From Rhodeus uyekii (Eukaryota > Chordata > Actinopteri > Cypriniformes > Acheilognathidae): a stretch of DNA of 64,000 bases. Location of the stretch: the NCBI GenBank assembly GCA_037043235.1, contig JAWRVZ010000095.1:124001-188000 (forward strand), read 5' to 3'. This document shows, in pieces, positions 33,461 through 44,681 of this stretch. Under the pieces are notes generated by a model. It was not told the DNA's origin and did not search any database. It worked only from the letters and a program-made list of their open reading frames with translations. Position 1 is the stretch's first letter. Each line of letters opens with the position of its first letter. The translations under genes were made by a program, and so were the position numbers.

Positions 33461-35448
33461 TGTGTTACGCGCCCCTCCCAATTTTAGGTCTAGGAGTCTT
33501 TTTTAGAGGGAACGTAACCAATTGTTGGAGAAAGAGAAGAGACTTCCGTCTCCGGGTCCCAAGGCAAATACACAGAAACAACTTCAAAATGAAATAAATG
33601 TTTATTAACTATATAGTGGAACAACATAAACATCCAAGTCTTCAGGGGCATATTCTTCGTACGTCGCTTACTACATCCAAGATCAGTTGACACATCCGGG
33701 ATGAGATAATCGCGCTTACTATGAGCTGGATTATTCGGTTCTTCGAACGCACCTGTTGTTGACGATTAGTATAGCTGGATTGAGTTATCTGAGATCATTG
33801 CGCGTTCATGTTCTGGCTTAAAAAGGGATATGTATCGATAGTAGAAACACTGATCAGCAACATTTTGATTGGTCAGTGAGCATGCTGAAAGAGCGCGTGC
33901 AGTATTTCTCGGCGGCGCGTCACTGAATTTCAGTGTTTAATTAAAACACAAGGCAACACTTTAAAGGCTGCAAAAGCCAGGAGAGAGGGCTGGCAAAAAG
34001 TTGCCGACAAATTACATTTGTGAGAAGCCTAGTGATCGTGTGTGTAATTATATTGTCTTATATTAATTGTATTTCATAATCCTCTTTTATATTAGAGCCA
34101 CCGCAGGACCCACTAGAACTTGGGAACAAGTAAAAGTAAAATGCAAAAATATTCTACAAAATGGTATCTTTACTTGCGCTGTTCTGCAAAAAAAAAGTTA
34201 ATTAATGAAATAGAATTGCAAGAACTAATAAAGCAAAAAGTCCGACTTGAGATTGAATTGCTTCAAAAGGAACTTCAAAGTTAGTCAAATACACTAATAA
34301 ACACACTTTACTAATGACCTTGCATGATTTATTTATTTCATTCCACAGGCAAGAGATGATCTGCTGGATTTGTAAAAATTAAACTAAACTGTGTGCTAAG
34401 TTCCCTCTTTTCAAAAATGATGCTGGACAATTCTGTCCCGTGCAGCGCCAACAATGGTCAAGTGTACTTGCTGGCTTTCTGATGGTGGCAATGTGTGTGT
34501 AGTCTATGGCACCAATCACATTAGGGTGATATTTACTGGCATGATTTCATAATCTCTATGATCAATTATAATGTACCTGTAATAGCGAAAAAGCTGTCTT
34601 CAACAACTTGGGGTCTTAAGTGGTTTGTAAAAACCACAAAAAACACAGTAAAGATTGCTTGAGTGCCAGGAAAACTTTGCGAATGGGTCCCATATCACTT
34701 CCGCTTATAAAGTCGTGATCTAATCCTGCCATCATGAAGTAAGCCTGCTCCCGAGCAGGTTCAATTCAACGGACCTGTTACTATGACAACCAGTCCCGAA
34801 TGAGCGTCGAAGAACCGAACAATCCAAGATCATGCGAAATCGCCAACAATCTAATCCAACTAAGCGAGTTAGCGAGGTACGAAGAATATGCCCCAGGAGG
34901 GGAGAGGCCAACACAACAAACAAAACAGGGTTCTTTCTAGGATTTTTGTAGGCTAACTTACCAACCGAAATCTAAAGAAAAGGAAAGAAAAGACAAACAA
35001 TAACCTAGCTCCCTCTCTAACCAAACCCAGGAGAAAACGTGGTTAAAAAGAAAATGAGGCATCCACCTCCCTACAAAAGGAAGTTCCCACTTAACAACTC
35101 TCAAAGAAAGTGATAACTGACCAACAATAATGAACTCACAGAAACAAACAAACAAAAAGATGATAACTCAGGCATTTCTGACACTTGTAACACACAGGTT
35201 AAACACAGAGCTTACAGCTAAAGATACACACACGTAGCACTTGAACTGAAACACAATTCAGATTGTAGCTCCACTATCACAATACTCAGACCACACATAC
35301 ACATTGGGACCAGAAGATGGCCGCCTCTCTCACGGAGGAAAGCCTCAATCTCTCTCTCTGGGCTGGTCTTCACTGGGTTCTTTTATGCTCCACTCAATGA
35401 AGTACAACAGGCATCAGGTGGCACTCATCAGCCTTTTAGGGAGACACA
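33461..35448 (-). mobile_element. LTR-like sequence (solo LTR?) split by a Harbinger insertion
   Basis: Read on the minus strand, the two parts together start TGTGTCTCCC and end GTAACACA, with a TATA-like 'cataaaag' near 35386 and a polyadenylation signal AATAAA near 33600 in the right order. Subtracting the Harbinger insertion leaves about 740 bp. No target duplication was found, so the solo-LTR reading is an inference; it could be another repeat type. Confidence 0.4.
33646..34893. mobile_element. PIF/Harbinger transposon with Myb-like and transposase relics
   Basis: The inverted termini GGGCATATTCTTCGTAC and its complement are flanked by CAG on each side (33643-33645 and 34894-34896). On the plus strand near 34098-34160 a Myb/SANT-like piece is readable (GPTRTWEQVKVKCKNILQN), and at 34212-34285 its coiled-coil end (LEIELLQKELQS, stop). 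On the minus strand near 34450-34530 a transposase piece reads VIGAIDYTHIAT, matching the GAIDGTHI box around the first catalytic Asp. The two divergent genes are the classical Harbinger layout; both are wrecked. Confidence 0.8.
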
Positions 35449-35910
35449 GTAGGTAGTGGTGGGCAGAGCGAGGCTTCATGAAACACTGAAACAGTTGAAG
35501 CAAATGTGCCGTATTGTTTCGAGGCTTCGAAACTCTGTACCGACACCCGTCTCCACGGTGACACCTAGTGGTCAATTGCATGTTATCTGAAACAACTTTG
35601 ACAACATGCCATTTTAAAAAAAAGTTGTGTTTTTGTTAATGTGGTGTTTTTAACATCTTCAATATATAGCTATAATATATAATAATAACAACTAGGTTAT
35701 TTTGATTATAAAAAATGAAAATGAATAAAACAAATCAATCCACAATGGTCTCATTTTTATTTTTTTACAGATTTTTATTCAAAACTATTAATTGCTCTGC
35801 TGTGTAAGGAATCTATGAAGCTATATATCTATGTATAAATTTATATATCTACGAATCTCTCTATCTCTCTATCAATTTGTCTATCTATCTATCTATGTCC
35901 TATGAAATTC
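35449..35910. other. hAT-like end and tetranucleotide microsatellite
   Basis: The segment starts with 'tagtggtgggcagagcgagg' and 'gtttcgaggcttcgaaac', words that resemble a fish hAT-type repeat, but no second end is found. A (ctat)n microsatellite lies at about 35850-35897. No gene. Confidence 0.4.
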
Positions 35911-36341
35911 TATGTTCCGCCACAGTTGAGAAAAAAAGATTATTTAAGTCGAAATAATGACTTGGTATCTCAAAATAATGAGAAACTGACGAAATAATGA
36001 CTTCTTATGATTCTCCGCATGGGCAAAGCGTGTAAATGCGAGATATTGAAGAGCCGGTGAAAACTGTAGCATGAAAAATACAAAACTTGCACGATTTACA
36101 AAATTATCGAAGTAACGCTGGATTTATTCGTTAAGTATAAGTGTAACGTCTTCATAAAATGCATGAGTGTTAATATTAACGCGAATTTCGCGGATGCTCT
36201 TTGATGTGCAGGTTCATCATAAAGAGTCACTATAATACAATACAACACTATACAATACTAATAATACAACAGTCTATAATTCCTCTGTTTAAAATCCATG
36301 GATCACTGTGCTGAACTTGTTCATACACAAAAATACAAATG

Positions 36342-36755
36342 AATAAAGGACCTCAATACATTGCAGATATTCTCATAGAATATAAACCTAACAGATCACT
36401 AAGATCATCAGGATCAAATCACTTAGTAATACCCAGGGTTCACTCAAAGCAAGGAGAGTCTGCTTTTAGCTGTTACGCCAGCCGCAGCTGGAACCAGCTT
36501 CCAGAAGAGATCAGGTGTGCTCCAACAGTAGCCACATTGAAATCAAGACTCAAAACACATCTTTTTACCTATGCATTTGCAGATTGAGCACTGTGCTATG
36601 TCCGAACTGTTTGCATTTTATTTTATATCTTTTTATTCTTTTAATCATTTTTAATGTTTTATTTTTATCATTCTTCTTTATGTAAAGCACTTTGAATTAC
36701 CATTGTGTATGAAATGTGCTATACAAATAAACTTGCCTTGCCTTGCCTTAAAGTA
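36342..36755 (+). mobile_element. 5'-truncated L2-type LINE fragment
   Basis: The last 80 or so codons of ORF2 (GPQYIADILIEYKPNRSLRS, ASRSWNQLPEEIRCAP, THLFTYAFAD) are followed by the 3' UTR and a (cttgc)n tail at 36735-36750. It belongs to the same family as 45261-51290. The empty site is visible in the paralogous DNA transposon near 53525. Confidence 0.85.
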
Positions 36756-36763
36756 CTATATAC

Positions 36764-36895
36764 CAGTGGTCCCCAACCCCCGGTCCGCGGCCATCATCAT
36801 CCATCTCGCTCGCACAATCTCAAGCGGGCACCAGTCCGCGGCAAAATTATCACACGTTTACCGGTCCGCGGCACAAAAAAGGTTGGGGACCACTG
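36764..36895. mobile_element. 132-bp hAT MITE with perfect 8-bp TSD
   Basis: The ends CAGTGGTCCCCAACC and GGTTGGGGACCACTG are inverted repeats, flanked by 'ctatatac' on both sides (36756-36763 and 36896-36903). The 8-bp duplication and CAG…CTG ends fit hAT. The interior is GC-rich ('ccggtccgcgg' words) and non-coding. Confidence 0.9.
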
Positions 36896-36986
36896 CTATA
36901 TACTATGGAATCCCTCTCATATACTGATGAATTATCATTCATGCTCTTTAATTATATTATTGATGAACACACTGACTTTAACAGCT

Positions 36987-39860
36987 GTAACATAACATAA
37001 CATAACATAAAGATTTTATTTCGGTCGTCACAGATAATCGCTCATAATCACTCAAAAATTTAAACTATACCTAATAACCGAAAAAGGTGTAGGCTGAAGC
37101 CTCTGCTTATTAAGCCTACCCTTTGTACATAATTTTCAATCAAAAGAGCGTCACTTTTTCACAGATATAAATTAATATAAGACAAGAGAAAAAAAGAAAA
37201 AGAGAAAAGAACAAAACAAAAACAAAACAACAAGGTACACATTTCAAATACTATTGTAATACAAATAAGAATTAAACACATTGAATTAAATAATTATTTA
37301 CTACCTTGTTTTTAAACATTTTCTTGAATTCACAAAGTGAACTACACAATTTTAAATCCTCACTCAAGTTATTCCATAAATTAACCCCTTTGACAGATAT
37401 TCATCTATTTTTTGTAATAGTTCTTGCCCTTATTTCAAACAGCCTCTGGATACAGTTTGGAAGATGATTATTATAGACCTTATACATTGTCTGTATGGTT
37501 TTGAAAATGACTATATCAAAAAATTTTAAAGCATTTAAATTACTAAAAAGTTGATTGGTTGGTTCGTAATAGTCAACATTTTTTACAACCCTTATTGCTC
37601 TTTTTTGCAAAATATAAATAGGATTTATATTAGTTTTATATGCATGTCCCCAAACCTCCACACAATAAGCCATGTATGGAACTATGAGTGCACAGTACAA
37701 AATATATAATGAGTTTTCATTCAAAATATGTTTAGTTTTATGTAATATTGCTATGGATTGAGACTTTTTCTTTTTACATGATTAATATGTGGTTTCCAGC
37801 ATAATTTATCATCTATTATAACGCCTAAAAATTTATTTTCATATACTCTTTCTATTTCCTTATTGTTAATCCTGATTGTAACTTTATTATTACTCTTCCT
37901 ATTACCAAATATTATAAACTTTGTTTTACTTAAATTCAGTGACAATCTATTACCGTCCAACCATCTTTTTAAGTTCATCAGTTCTATTTCTACTTTATTC
38001 AGAAGCTGTTCCAAATTTTTTCCTGAACAATACAAATTTGTATCATCAGCAAACAAAACCATTTTAAATAAATTCGACACTTTACAAATATCATTTATAT
38101 TCAAAACAAACAATAAGGGGCCTAACACAGAGCCCTGTGGAACTCCACAAGTGACTTTCATCAAATCAGATCTAACATCCTTTATTTGTACAAACTGATA
38201 TCTCTCATCAAGGTAACTTTTTAACCAAAAATATGCTTTGCCTCTAATACCATACTTTTCCAATTTCCTCATTAATAAACTATGATCAATGGTGTCAAAA
38301 TCCAAAAACACCCCCACAGTATATTCATTATTATCAATTGAAGTAGAAATCTCTTCCACCATTTCCATCACTGCCATTGAGGTCGACCTATTTGCCCTAA
38401 ATCCATACTGATGTTCACTCAATAGTTTATGTTTATCTATAAAGTTATCAAGTCTACGCACAAATAATTTCTCTAAAATTTTAGAGAACTGGGAAAGCAA
38501 AGAAATTGGTCTATAATTGGAAAAAGATGTTTATCACCACTTTTAAAAATAGGAATAACTTTAGCTGTTTTCATATTATTTGGAAATATACCTGTTAAAA
38601 ATGATTGATTACAAATATGTGTAAATGGTTTTACTATATATTCTATAATGTTTTTTAATAATGACATGTCAATATCCTCACAATCAGTAGAATTTTTATT
38701 CTTACAATTATTAACTATATCAAGTATTTCCTTTTCATGAGTTCCTCTAATAAATATTGAATGATTATTACTTGAGATATTTACTTGATCTAGCCTATCC
38801 TCATTACTCTGCTCCACAATCTCTTGTGCTAACTTATAACCAACATTTTCAAAATACTCATTAAATATATTGACAATGTCATTCACATTATTTGTAATTC
38901 CTAAATCTTCATGTACAAAATAATTTGGGTAATCTACTTTTCCACTATTCTTTTTAATTATACTGTTAAGTACTTCCCATGTTTTTTTTGTGTTACTTTT
39001 GTACTTGTTCAATAATGTATGATAATAGTCTTTTTCACTAAATCTTATAATACTTACTAATTTATTTTTATAAATTTTATAATTATTTTCAGCTTGTTTT
39101 GTCCTTATTGCAATACATTTCCTATATAATGCATTCTTCTTTTTACACGCTTTCTCTATTCCATTTGTAATCCATGGTTTATCAAGATTTTTGCGCTTCA
39201 TTGCAAACTTCTTTTGAAAACAATGTTTTTCATATTTTTCAATCAGTATGGATAAAAAAGCTTTATAGGCTCTATTAGGATCTTCATTTACATAAACCTC
39301 ACTCCAATCATGTTTCATTAAATCCTCACCAAGGGCAGCAATGGTTTCTGGTGTTCTATGTCGAATCATTTTAAGATTATTTATCCTATTATCTTTTTGT
39401 TTTATAAAATATTTCTGAAAGATCGCAAAGACTGGAAGATGATCAGTCATATCATTTATAAATAATCCTCCAACAATTTTCCCTCCAATATCATTTGTAT
39501 ATATATTATCAATAAAAGTAGCAGTGTCAGATGTTATACTGCTTGGTTTTGTAATCACCGGGAATATACCTTTGCTGTACATTGTATCTATAAAATCTGA
39601 TGTTCTCTTATATCCATTTGGATTTAACAAATCAATGTTAAATTCTCCACATATGATTTGTAACTTGTTCTCATTCCATTCATTTAACACGCCAACTAAT
39701 TTATTCATAAATGTATCAATACATGTTCCTGGTGTTCTGTACACACAACTACTGTAATAAATATATTTTTAGATCTTTCAATGTCAATCTCTACAGTTAG
39801 GCATTCCAGAATATTTTCTATAATCCATGACATACTTTTAATCAAACTACATTTTAACGC
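36987..39860 (-). pseudogene. Jockey-superfamily LINE (CR1/L2-like), broken
   Basis: The minus-strand LINE has a 3' tail of (ataac)n units at 36987-37010 followed by 'aaagattttatttcggtc'. Coding parts in order: endonuclease end (39705-39850 and 38473-39744: NIFITVVV, YRTPGTC, CGEFNIDLLN, MTDHLPVFAIF), reverse transcriptase (37751-38500: FGFRANRSTS-type block, FLDFDTIDHSLL, CGVPQGSVLGPLLF, VLFADDTNLYC), and the C-terminal segment (37401-37724). Frameshifts near 39740, 38490 and 37745, and the loss of the start of the endonuclease where an RTE-type element begins, make it non-functional. The exact clade is uncertain. Confidence 0.7.
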
Positions 39861-41925
39861 TGTTGTTGTTCGTCCATCGGTTTCGATGAGGACCTTGACA
39901 TTTAGAATGTTATTATATACGATGTGTCCGCAGGTGGCTGATAAGGCCGATTTGAGCACGGAAGTTTCTGCCACATATCGGGCAGACATGCGTCGACGGC
40001 TCTGTTGGTGCACTGGCAGCCCTGGATTTTCGTCTGGTGCGCTTCTGTTTGGCAACAGTCGTTCGTCTCTCTTCAAATGCCTGACAGCCATTGTAGATCA
40101 TTGTGCGCCATACACTTCGGTTTTGTGCCAGGGATTCCCAGGATGATGTATCAATGTCCAGAGACTTGAGTGGCGCTTTCAGCGTGTCCTTAAAACGCTT
40201 TCTCTGGCCCCCTTGTGAACGTTTTCCCTGAGACAGCTCACCATAGAATAGCTGTTTCGGTATACGATTATCTGCCATCCTGACAACATGACCTGACCAG
40301 CGTGTCTGAGCTCTCATAAGCAATGTGTGAACTGATGGTAGTCCTGCCCTAGAGAGAATGTCCGTGTCTGGCACTTTATCTTGCCATTTGATCCTTATTA
40401 GTCTGCGGAGGCACGTCATGTGGAAGTGGTTCAACTGTCTAGCATGCCTCCTATACACAGTCCAAGTCTCACAGGCATACAGCAGAGTTGGTAGCACCAC
40501 TGCTTGATAGACTTTTAGCTTTGTATATAAGCTGATCCCGCGACGTTCCCACACGTTGACTCGCAGTCTGCCAAATGCTGTACTTGCTTTGGCTAACCTG
40601 CTGTTCACTTCAATTTCAATTTTCACTGAGCGAGAGAGTGTACTACCCAGATAAGTGAACTGATCCACAGCTTGTAGCTTTTGTCCCTTCACTATGATTT
40701 CTGGCTCTTTGTGTTGGGCTTTTGGAGCTGGCTGATGCATTACTTCCGTTTTATTTGTATTAATGATTAGACCGAAGTTATCGCAGGACACCGAAAATCT
40801 CTCCATGCCTGCCTGCATGTCGTGCTCTGAACTGGCATTCAAGGCACAATCATCAGCAAATAAAAATTCCCGTAGCACAGTCTCCTTGACCTTGGTGACA
40901 GCTTGGAGTCTTCGTAGATTAAAGAGTTTTCCATCGGTTCTGTACTTTAGACCAATTCCCACAGGACAGTCCCTGAAGGCGTCTGATAGCATGGCAGAGA
41001 ACATCATGCTAAATAACGTCGGCGCAAGTACACACCCCTGCTTGACGCCGTTGGTGACTGGAAAGTCCGCAGAGGCTTCGCCATCATCAAGAACTCTCGC
41101 CATCATACCATCATGGAATTGGCGTACCATCAATATGAGTCTATCAGGGCAACCAAATTTGGACATGATCCTCCACAGGCCTTCACGACTGACCGTATCA
41201 AAGGCCTTGGTGAGGTCAACGAATGTGGTGTATAAATCACGGTTCTGTTCTTGACACTTCTCTTGAAGTTGACGGGCTGCAAATATCATGTCTACAGTAC
41301 CACGCTCCTTGCGGAACCCACATTGCGTCTCAGGTAGGAGACCATCTTCCAGATGAGTAGTTAGACGATTTAACAGAACTCTTGCAAGGATCTTACCTGC
41401 TACAGATAGCAGCGAAATTCCTCTGTGGTTATCGCAAACTTGGCGATTTCCTTTCCTCTTATAGAGATGTACAATTGAAGCGTCCTTCAGCTCCTGAGTA
41501 ATGGATCCTTGATTCCAGAAAGACTGTAATAACTGGGTAAGTTTTTCTACAAGCACTGGGCCACCGCTCTTGTAGACTTCAGCTGGAATTGAATCTGATC
41601 CTGGTGCCTTGCCACAGGACAGCTGACTAATGGACTTTGAGATTTCTGCCAATGATGGCTGGACATTCAGGGCATGATTAACATCTACTTGAGGAATCCT
41701 GTCGATCGCCTCATCATTTATCGAGGAAGGGCGATTGAGTACGGATTGAAAATGCTCCGCCCAGCGTTGGAGAATCAGAGTCTTCTCAGTGATGAGGGTT
41801 GTACCATCTTTAATAGCGGGGAACTCCCTGAAGACTGAGGCCCGTAGAGAGTGTTGAGGGCTTCATAGAACCTTTTGGAATCATTAATCTCTGCATACTG
41901 CTGAATTTCATCAGCTGACATCATA
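39861..41925 (-). mobile_element. RTE-like LINE, 5'-truncated
   Basis: The element ends, at the left, with a (gtt)n tail at 39861-39871, i.e. (aac)n on its own strand. The coding part is largely open from 39913 to 41652, with a further piece in another frame to about 41920. The endonuclease is missing. It abuts the jockey-type LINE on the left and the carbonic anhydrase upstream region on the right. Confidence 0.7.
39913..41652 (-). CDS. RTE-like reverse transcriptase with C-terminal C2H2 finger (partial)
   Basis: A 579-codon frame without internal stop covers the reverse transcriptase: GKAPGSDSIPAEVYKSG, NHRGISLLSVAGKILARVLL, FVDLTKAFDTVSREGLW, GVKQGCVLAPTLFSMMFS and the catalytic FADDCALNA. 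A thumb-like region follows, with the VYQAVVLPTLLYACETW and MRAQTRWSGHVVRM blocks seen in RTE-type and related elements. The last 30 residues form a C2H2 zinc finger (CPICGRNFRAQIGLISHLRTH). Upstream codons continue after a frameshift near 41830 (ADEIQQYAEINDSKRFYEAL). The endonuclease is absent, so the product cannot retrotranspose alone. Clade assignment (RTE/Proto2-like) is from motif memory. Confidence 0.72.
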   Translation of the reverse strand: MAEISKSISQLSCGKAPGSDSIPAEVYKSGGPVLVEKLTQLLQSFWNQGSITQELKDASIVHLYKRKGNRQVCDNHRGISLLSVAGKILARVLLNRLTTHLEDGLLPETQCGFRKERGTVDMIFAARQLQEKCQEQNRDLYTTFVDLTKAFDTVSREGLWRIMSKFGCPDRLILMVRQFHDGMMARVLDDGEASADFPVTNGVKQGCVLAPTLFSMMFSAMLSDAFRDCPVGIGLKYRTDGKLFNLRRLQAVTKVKETVLREFLFADDCALNASSEHDMQAGMERFSVSCDNFGLIINTNKTEVMHQPAPKAQHKEPEIIVKGQKLQAVDQFTYLGSTLSRSVKIEIEVNSRLAKASTAFGRLRVNVWERRGISLYTKLKVYQAVVLPTLLYACETWTVYRRHARQLNHFHMTCLRRLIRIKWQDKVPDTDILSRAGLPSVHTLLMRAQTRWSGHVVRMADNRIPKQLFYGELSQGKRSQGGQRKRFKDTLKAPLKSLDIDTSSWESLAQNRSVWRTMIYNGCQAFEERRTTVAKQKRTRRKSRAASAPTEPSTHVCPICGRNFRAQIGLISHLRTHRI

Positions 41926-42346
41926 ACAGCTGATAACGGGTAACAGCTGACATCATCAAACACCTGAACTGAATGGGCTCTAATCACACCTGATACCACC
42001 TGTTCTCAATTCAATCATTCTGATCCCATCCATAGTCTGTCTTTCCACATTTCTGAAGTTATTTCAGAAGAATAAAGCTTTCATTCACAGTGGTTTTCTT
42101 ACAGGATTTTGCAGATTCAATACAGGAACTAGAGTTTGACTTTTAATTAGAAGAGAGGTGGCCAAGTGCAATATTTAACGATTGGTGAATTTATTTTGTT
42201 TGACTAAAATGGAAAGTTATTGTATTAATACAACTGTAGTGGGGGAAAAAAAAAACATATAAAACACAACACTGAAGTTGCATTTAATCTGTGTAATGTG
42301 GGCAGAACTGAGGTTTCATTACTTGTGAATTTTTTTTTTTTTTTAG
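41926..42346 (+). promoter_or_regulatory. Upstream region of the carbonic anhydrase gene
   Basis: There is no other gene here. A TATAAAA at 42258-42264 lies 83 bp before the start codon. A long T tract ending in 'ttag' (42330-42346) touches the ATG, so an alternative is that the start codon opens a second exon after an upstream non-coding exon. Neither reading can be settled from sequence alone. Confidence 0.4.
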
Positions 42347-44061
42347 ATGAATGTTTTTGTGGTTTGTCTAGCGGTTTGTCTGTCAGTGGTGTTCACTGAA
42401 CCAACATCTGTGTGTAAGTGTTTGTTCATCATTCTGGTTAATGTCACTGTGTATTATGTTGTTTCAAACATTAATGTCTCCCTTATATTTTTAGTGTGAT
42501 GCTACAACACTGTATGAGATGTAGAGTCAACTTAAAAAACTAAGACCTCTATATTATAAGTTTCAATTCTAATATTAAATCTGAACAAGTAACATGGTTA
42601 GGATGTTAAAATTATTCTGCTCCTCAGATGATGTCACTTGGTCCAGAACTGCAAGTAAAGACTGTAATGGCACTCAACAATCTCCAATAGACATCGTAAC
42701 CGCCAATGTCCGAGCTAATGCTAATCTGACCGCTTTCAACTTCATTGGATATGATGATAAAACAACCTGTTTTACAACAATTTGTTTTTTATACTCTTCA
42801 GTTAAAGTTCATCTTGATCACACAAGAATGCATGTGGAAGGAGGGGATCTGCCAGGCTTGTTTGCCAGTACACACTTTCATTTCCACTGGGGAAACGGCA
42901 GTGCCATGCCTGGATCTGAACACACTGTGGATGGGAAACGATACCCTATGGAGGTATGAATATAATGTAATAAAATAAAACTTCTGGTTTTATTACTGTC
43001 TTCTAAAAGGTCTTGTTTCTCAGTTGCATGTTGTAAATAAGGCTGAACATAATGGCAGTGTGTCTGGAGATCCAGAACTCTCATTTCTTGGCTTCTTCAT
43101 TGAGGTATGTTTCCTTTTCCACCCTCATATTCGTTAAAAAATAAAACGGAACATATCAATGTTTCAACTGTAATGTCTCCCACAGGCCTCTAATGATACT
43201 GGGAAACCAACAAGCTGGAAGATCTTAACATCTTATCTTAAGAAAATTGCCAATGCAGGTTTGGTCATGATCCTAGAGTAAATGAGAATTATATGTATAA
43301 TATATACTAGTAATTTTCATAAATGTATTTCTAATCAAGGTGATAAAGCACCCATTTCCCACAATATTTCCATGGAAGATCTGATTCCTGGAGTGGACAG
43401 GACAAAATATTACCGTTATCTTGGATCTTTGACCTCCCCAAACTGCACAGAAGGTGTGGTGTGGACCATCTTTAAAGACCCTGTCAAAGTCAGCCAGGAT
43501 TTGGTGAGTCTAGATGCTCAAAATATTTACTCAGAGATTAAGGGCTTGTTAGATTCTCAGAGCTTATATGCAAAAAATGGGCATAGTTTAACAACTTGCA
43601 TGCTTATACCCACTTGTGTACAACTGTTGTACGCTTCACATTAACTTAGTTTTTGTCCAAATGGCTGGGAATTTTATGGTCAAAATAAAAAGAAATTGTG
43701 GCCCAATTTAAGAAAGGTCTAAGACCTCTTGAACCTCTTCAGTTTCTTTAAACCGCTTTAATTTCTCTAGATTGACCTCTTTGCTACGACTGTCTACATC
43801 AACAACACCAACTCTCCTCTAATGACCAACACTTTCCGGGATGTTCAGCCCATCAATGGTAGGATTGTGATGTCACAGGTAGCAGGTACCAAAACTGCCG
43901 GCTTATTCGCTACACCAACTGGAACATCAACCAAAACTGCTGCCCTACTCCCACCAACATCAAACACAAAACCTACATCAACTGCAACAAACCCGTCCCA
44001 GGCTTTCATCTGCTCTCTTCTGAGTCTTGTTCTCCTGTACTGCATCCTCTCTTTGTTCTAA
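42347..44061 (+). CDS. ca4: Carbonic anhydrase IV-like, GPI-anchored (six exons)
   Basis: Exons at 42347-42413, 42628-42953, 43024-43104, 43186-43258, 43340-43503 and 43771-44061 all have GT/AG borders and join in frame to 333 codons. The enzyme family hydrates CO2 at the outer cell surface. Visible: a hydrophobic signal sequence (residues 1-17), the NGTQQSPIDIV block, zinc ligands His107 and His109 (FHFHWGN) and His133 (LHVVN), Glu120 and Thr214 of the active-site gate, the Cys35-Cys218 pair expected to form the conserved disulfide, a Ser/Thr/Pro-rich stalk, and a C-terminal hydrophobic GPI-type signal. Odd points: the first disulfide pair usual in CA IV is absent, and by hand alignment the loop CFLYSSVKV has no His at the proton-shuttle position. 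No stop or frameshift is seen. Which fish ca4 paralogue it is cannot be told. The last exon is duplicated at 20704-20994. Confidence 0.85.
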
Positions 44062-44681
44062 AACTTGTCAATGAAAATAAGGTACTTTTCAGCTGATAGC
44101 ATAATCTTTTTAGATTTTTATAGATGTAAAAAAAAAAATTGTCGTGGTGTAGTCGCTATTATAATTTTTTTCTTCTGGAAAGATGAATGCTAGTTTCCTC
44201 ACTCTCTGCTTGTTTCATTCAGAAGTGTGGTCTCCCAGTTTGAGCACTGAATATCTTGAACACTTGGTTGATCTGGTGCACCATTTTGGAAAACATTTGA
44301 GTTGCATGTGTTTGTACCTTTAGTTTAGATGCACTTACTATTTGGACATTATCTGCTTTGCCGTTTGAAGTGGCAACAGGCTGAGAATGAAGGACATTAC
44401 ACTGATTTAAACATTTGATTTAAGGAAAATTCACTGTGACACTGTATCTGGTGGGAGCTGTGTGTGTTCACTGTAAAACTAGGAATTTTCTCCCACTGTC
44501 TGTTTTTCAATTCTTCAGTGGTTTCAACTTTGTTTTTTCAAAATAAATGACTGGATATCACTCCCTTTTTAAATGTCATTTGGAGAAGTTTATTAAAGTT
44601 ACTAATTGAATCATGGTCTGTCAAATCATTTAGTTCCAGTTATTTAACACAACTCGAGTTACTTGCAATGCGTACTTGCAA
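44062..44681 (+). other. 3' UTR and flank of the carbonic anhydrase gene
   Basis: The stretch is collinear with 20995-21600 downstream of the orphan exon. AATAAA near 44541 could be the polyadenylation signal. It is cut at 44682 by a hAT terminus; the flank resumes at 52170. Confidence 0.7.

Larger units (their letters stand above)
35911..36990. mobile_element. Unclassified DNA transposon, copy 1 (right end lost)
   Basis: The copy begins 'tatgttccgccacagttgag' and is collinear with the complete copy at 52844-53781: 'gcgtgtaaatgcgagat', 'gagccggtgaaaactgt', 'aacgctggatttattcgtta' and 'cctctgttt.aaatccatgg' recur in order. It is interrupted by an L2 fragment (36342-36755) and a hAT MITE (36764-36895). 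The right end is cut near 36990 by the LINE tail that follows. Confidence 0.6.

Noticed and set aside
33461..35448. Endogenous retrovirus with internal genes
   Set aside because: Only LTR-like ends are seen; the interior is a Harbinger element, with no gag, pol or env motif.
42495..42511. Micro-exon encoding a Cys-Asp start in carbonic anhydrase intron 1
   Set aside because: Acceptor and donor words exist, but joining it to exons 1 and 2 gives a stop or the wrong phase; left for cDNA to decide.
42760..42803. Retained or hidden intron in carbonic anhydrase exon 2 ('ttttttatactcttcag')
   Set aside because: There is no matching donor at a sensible distance, the frame is open, and the protein aligns across the region with only about one extra residue.
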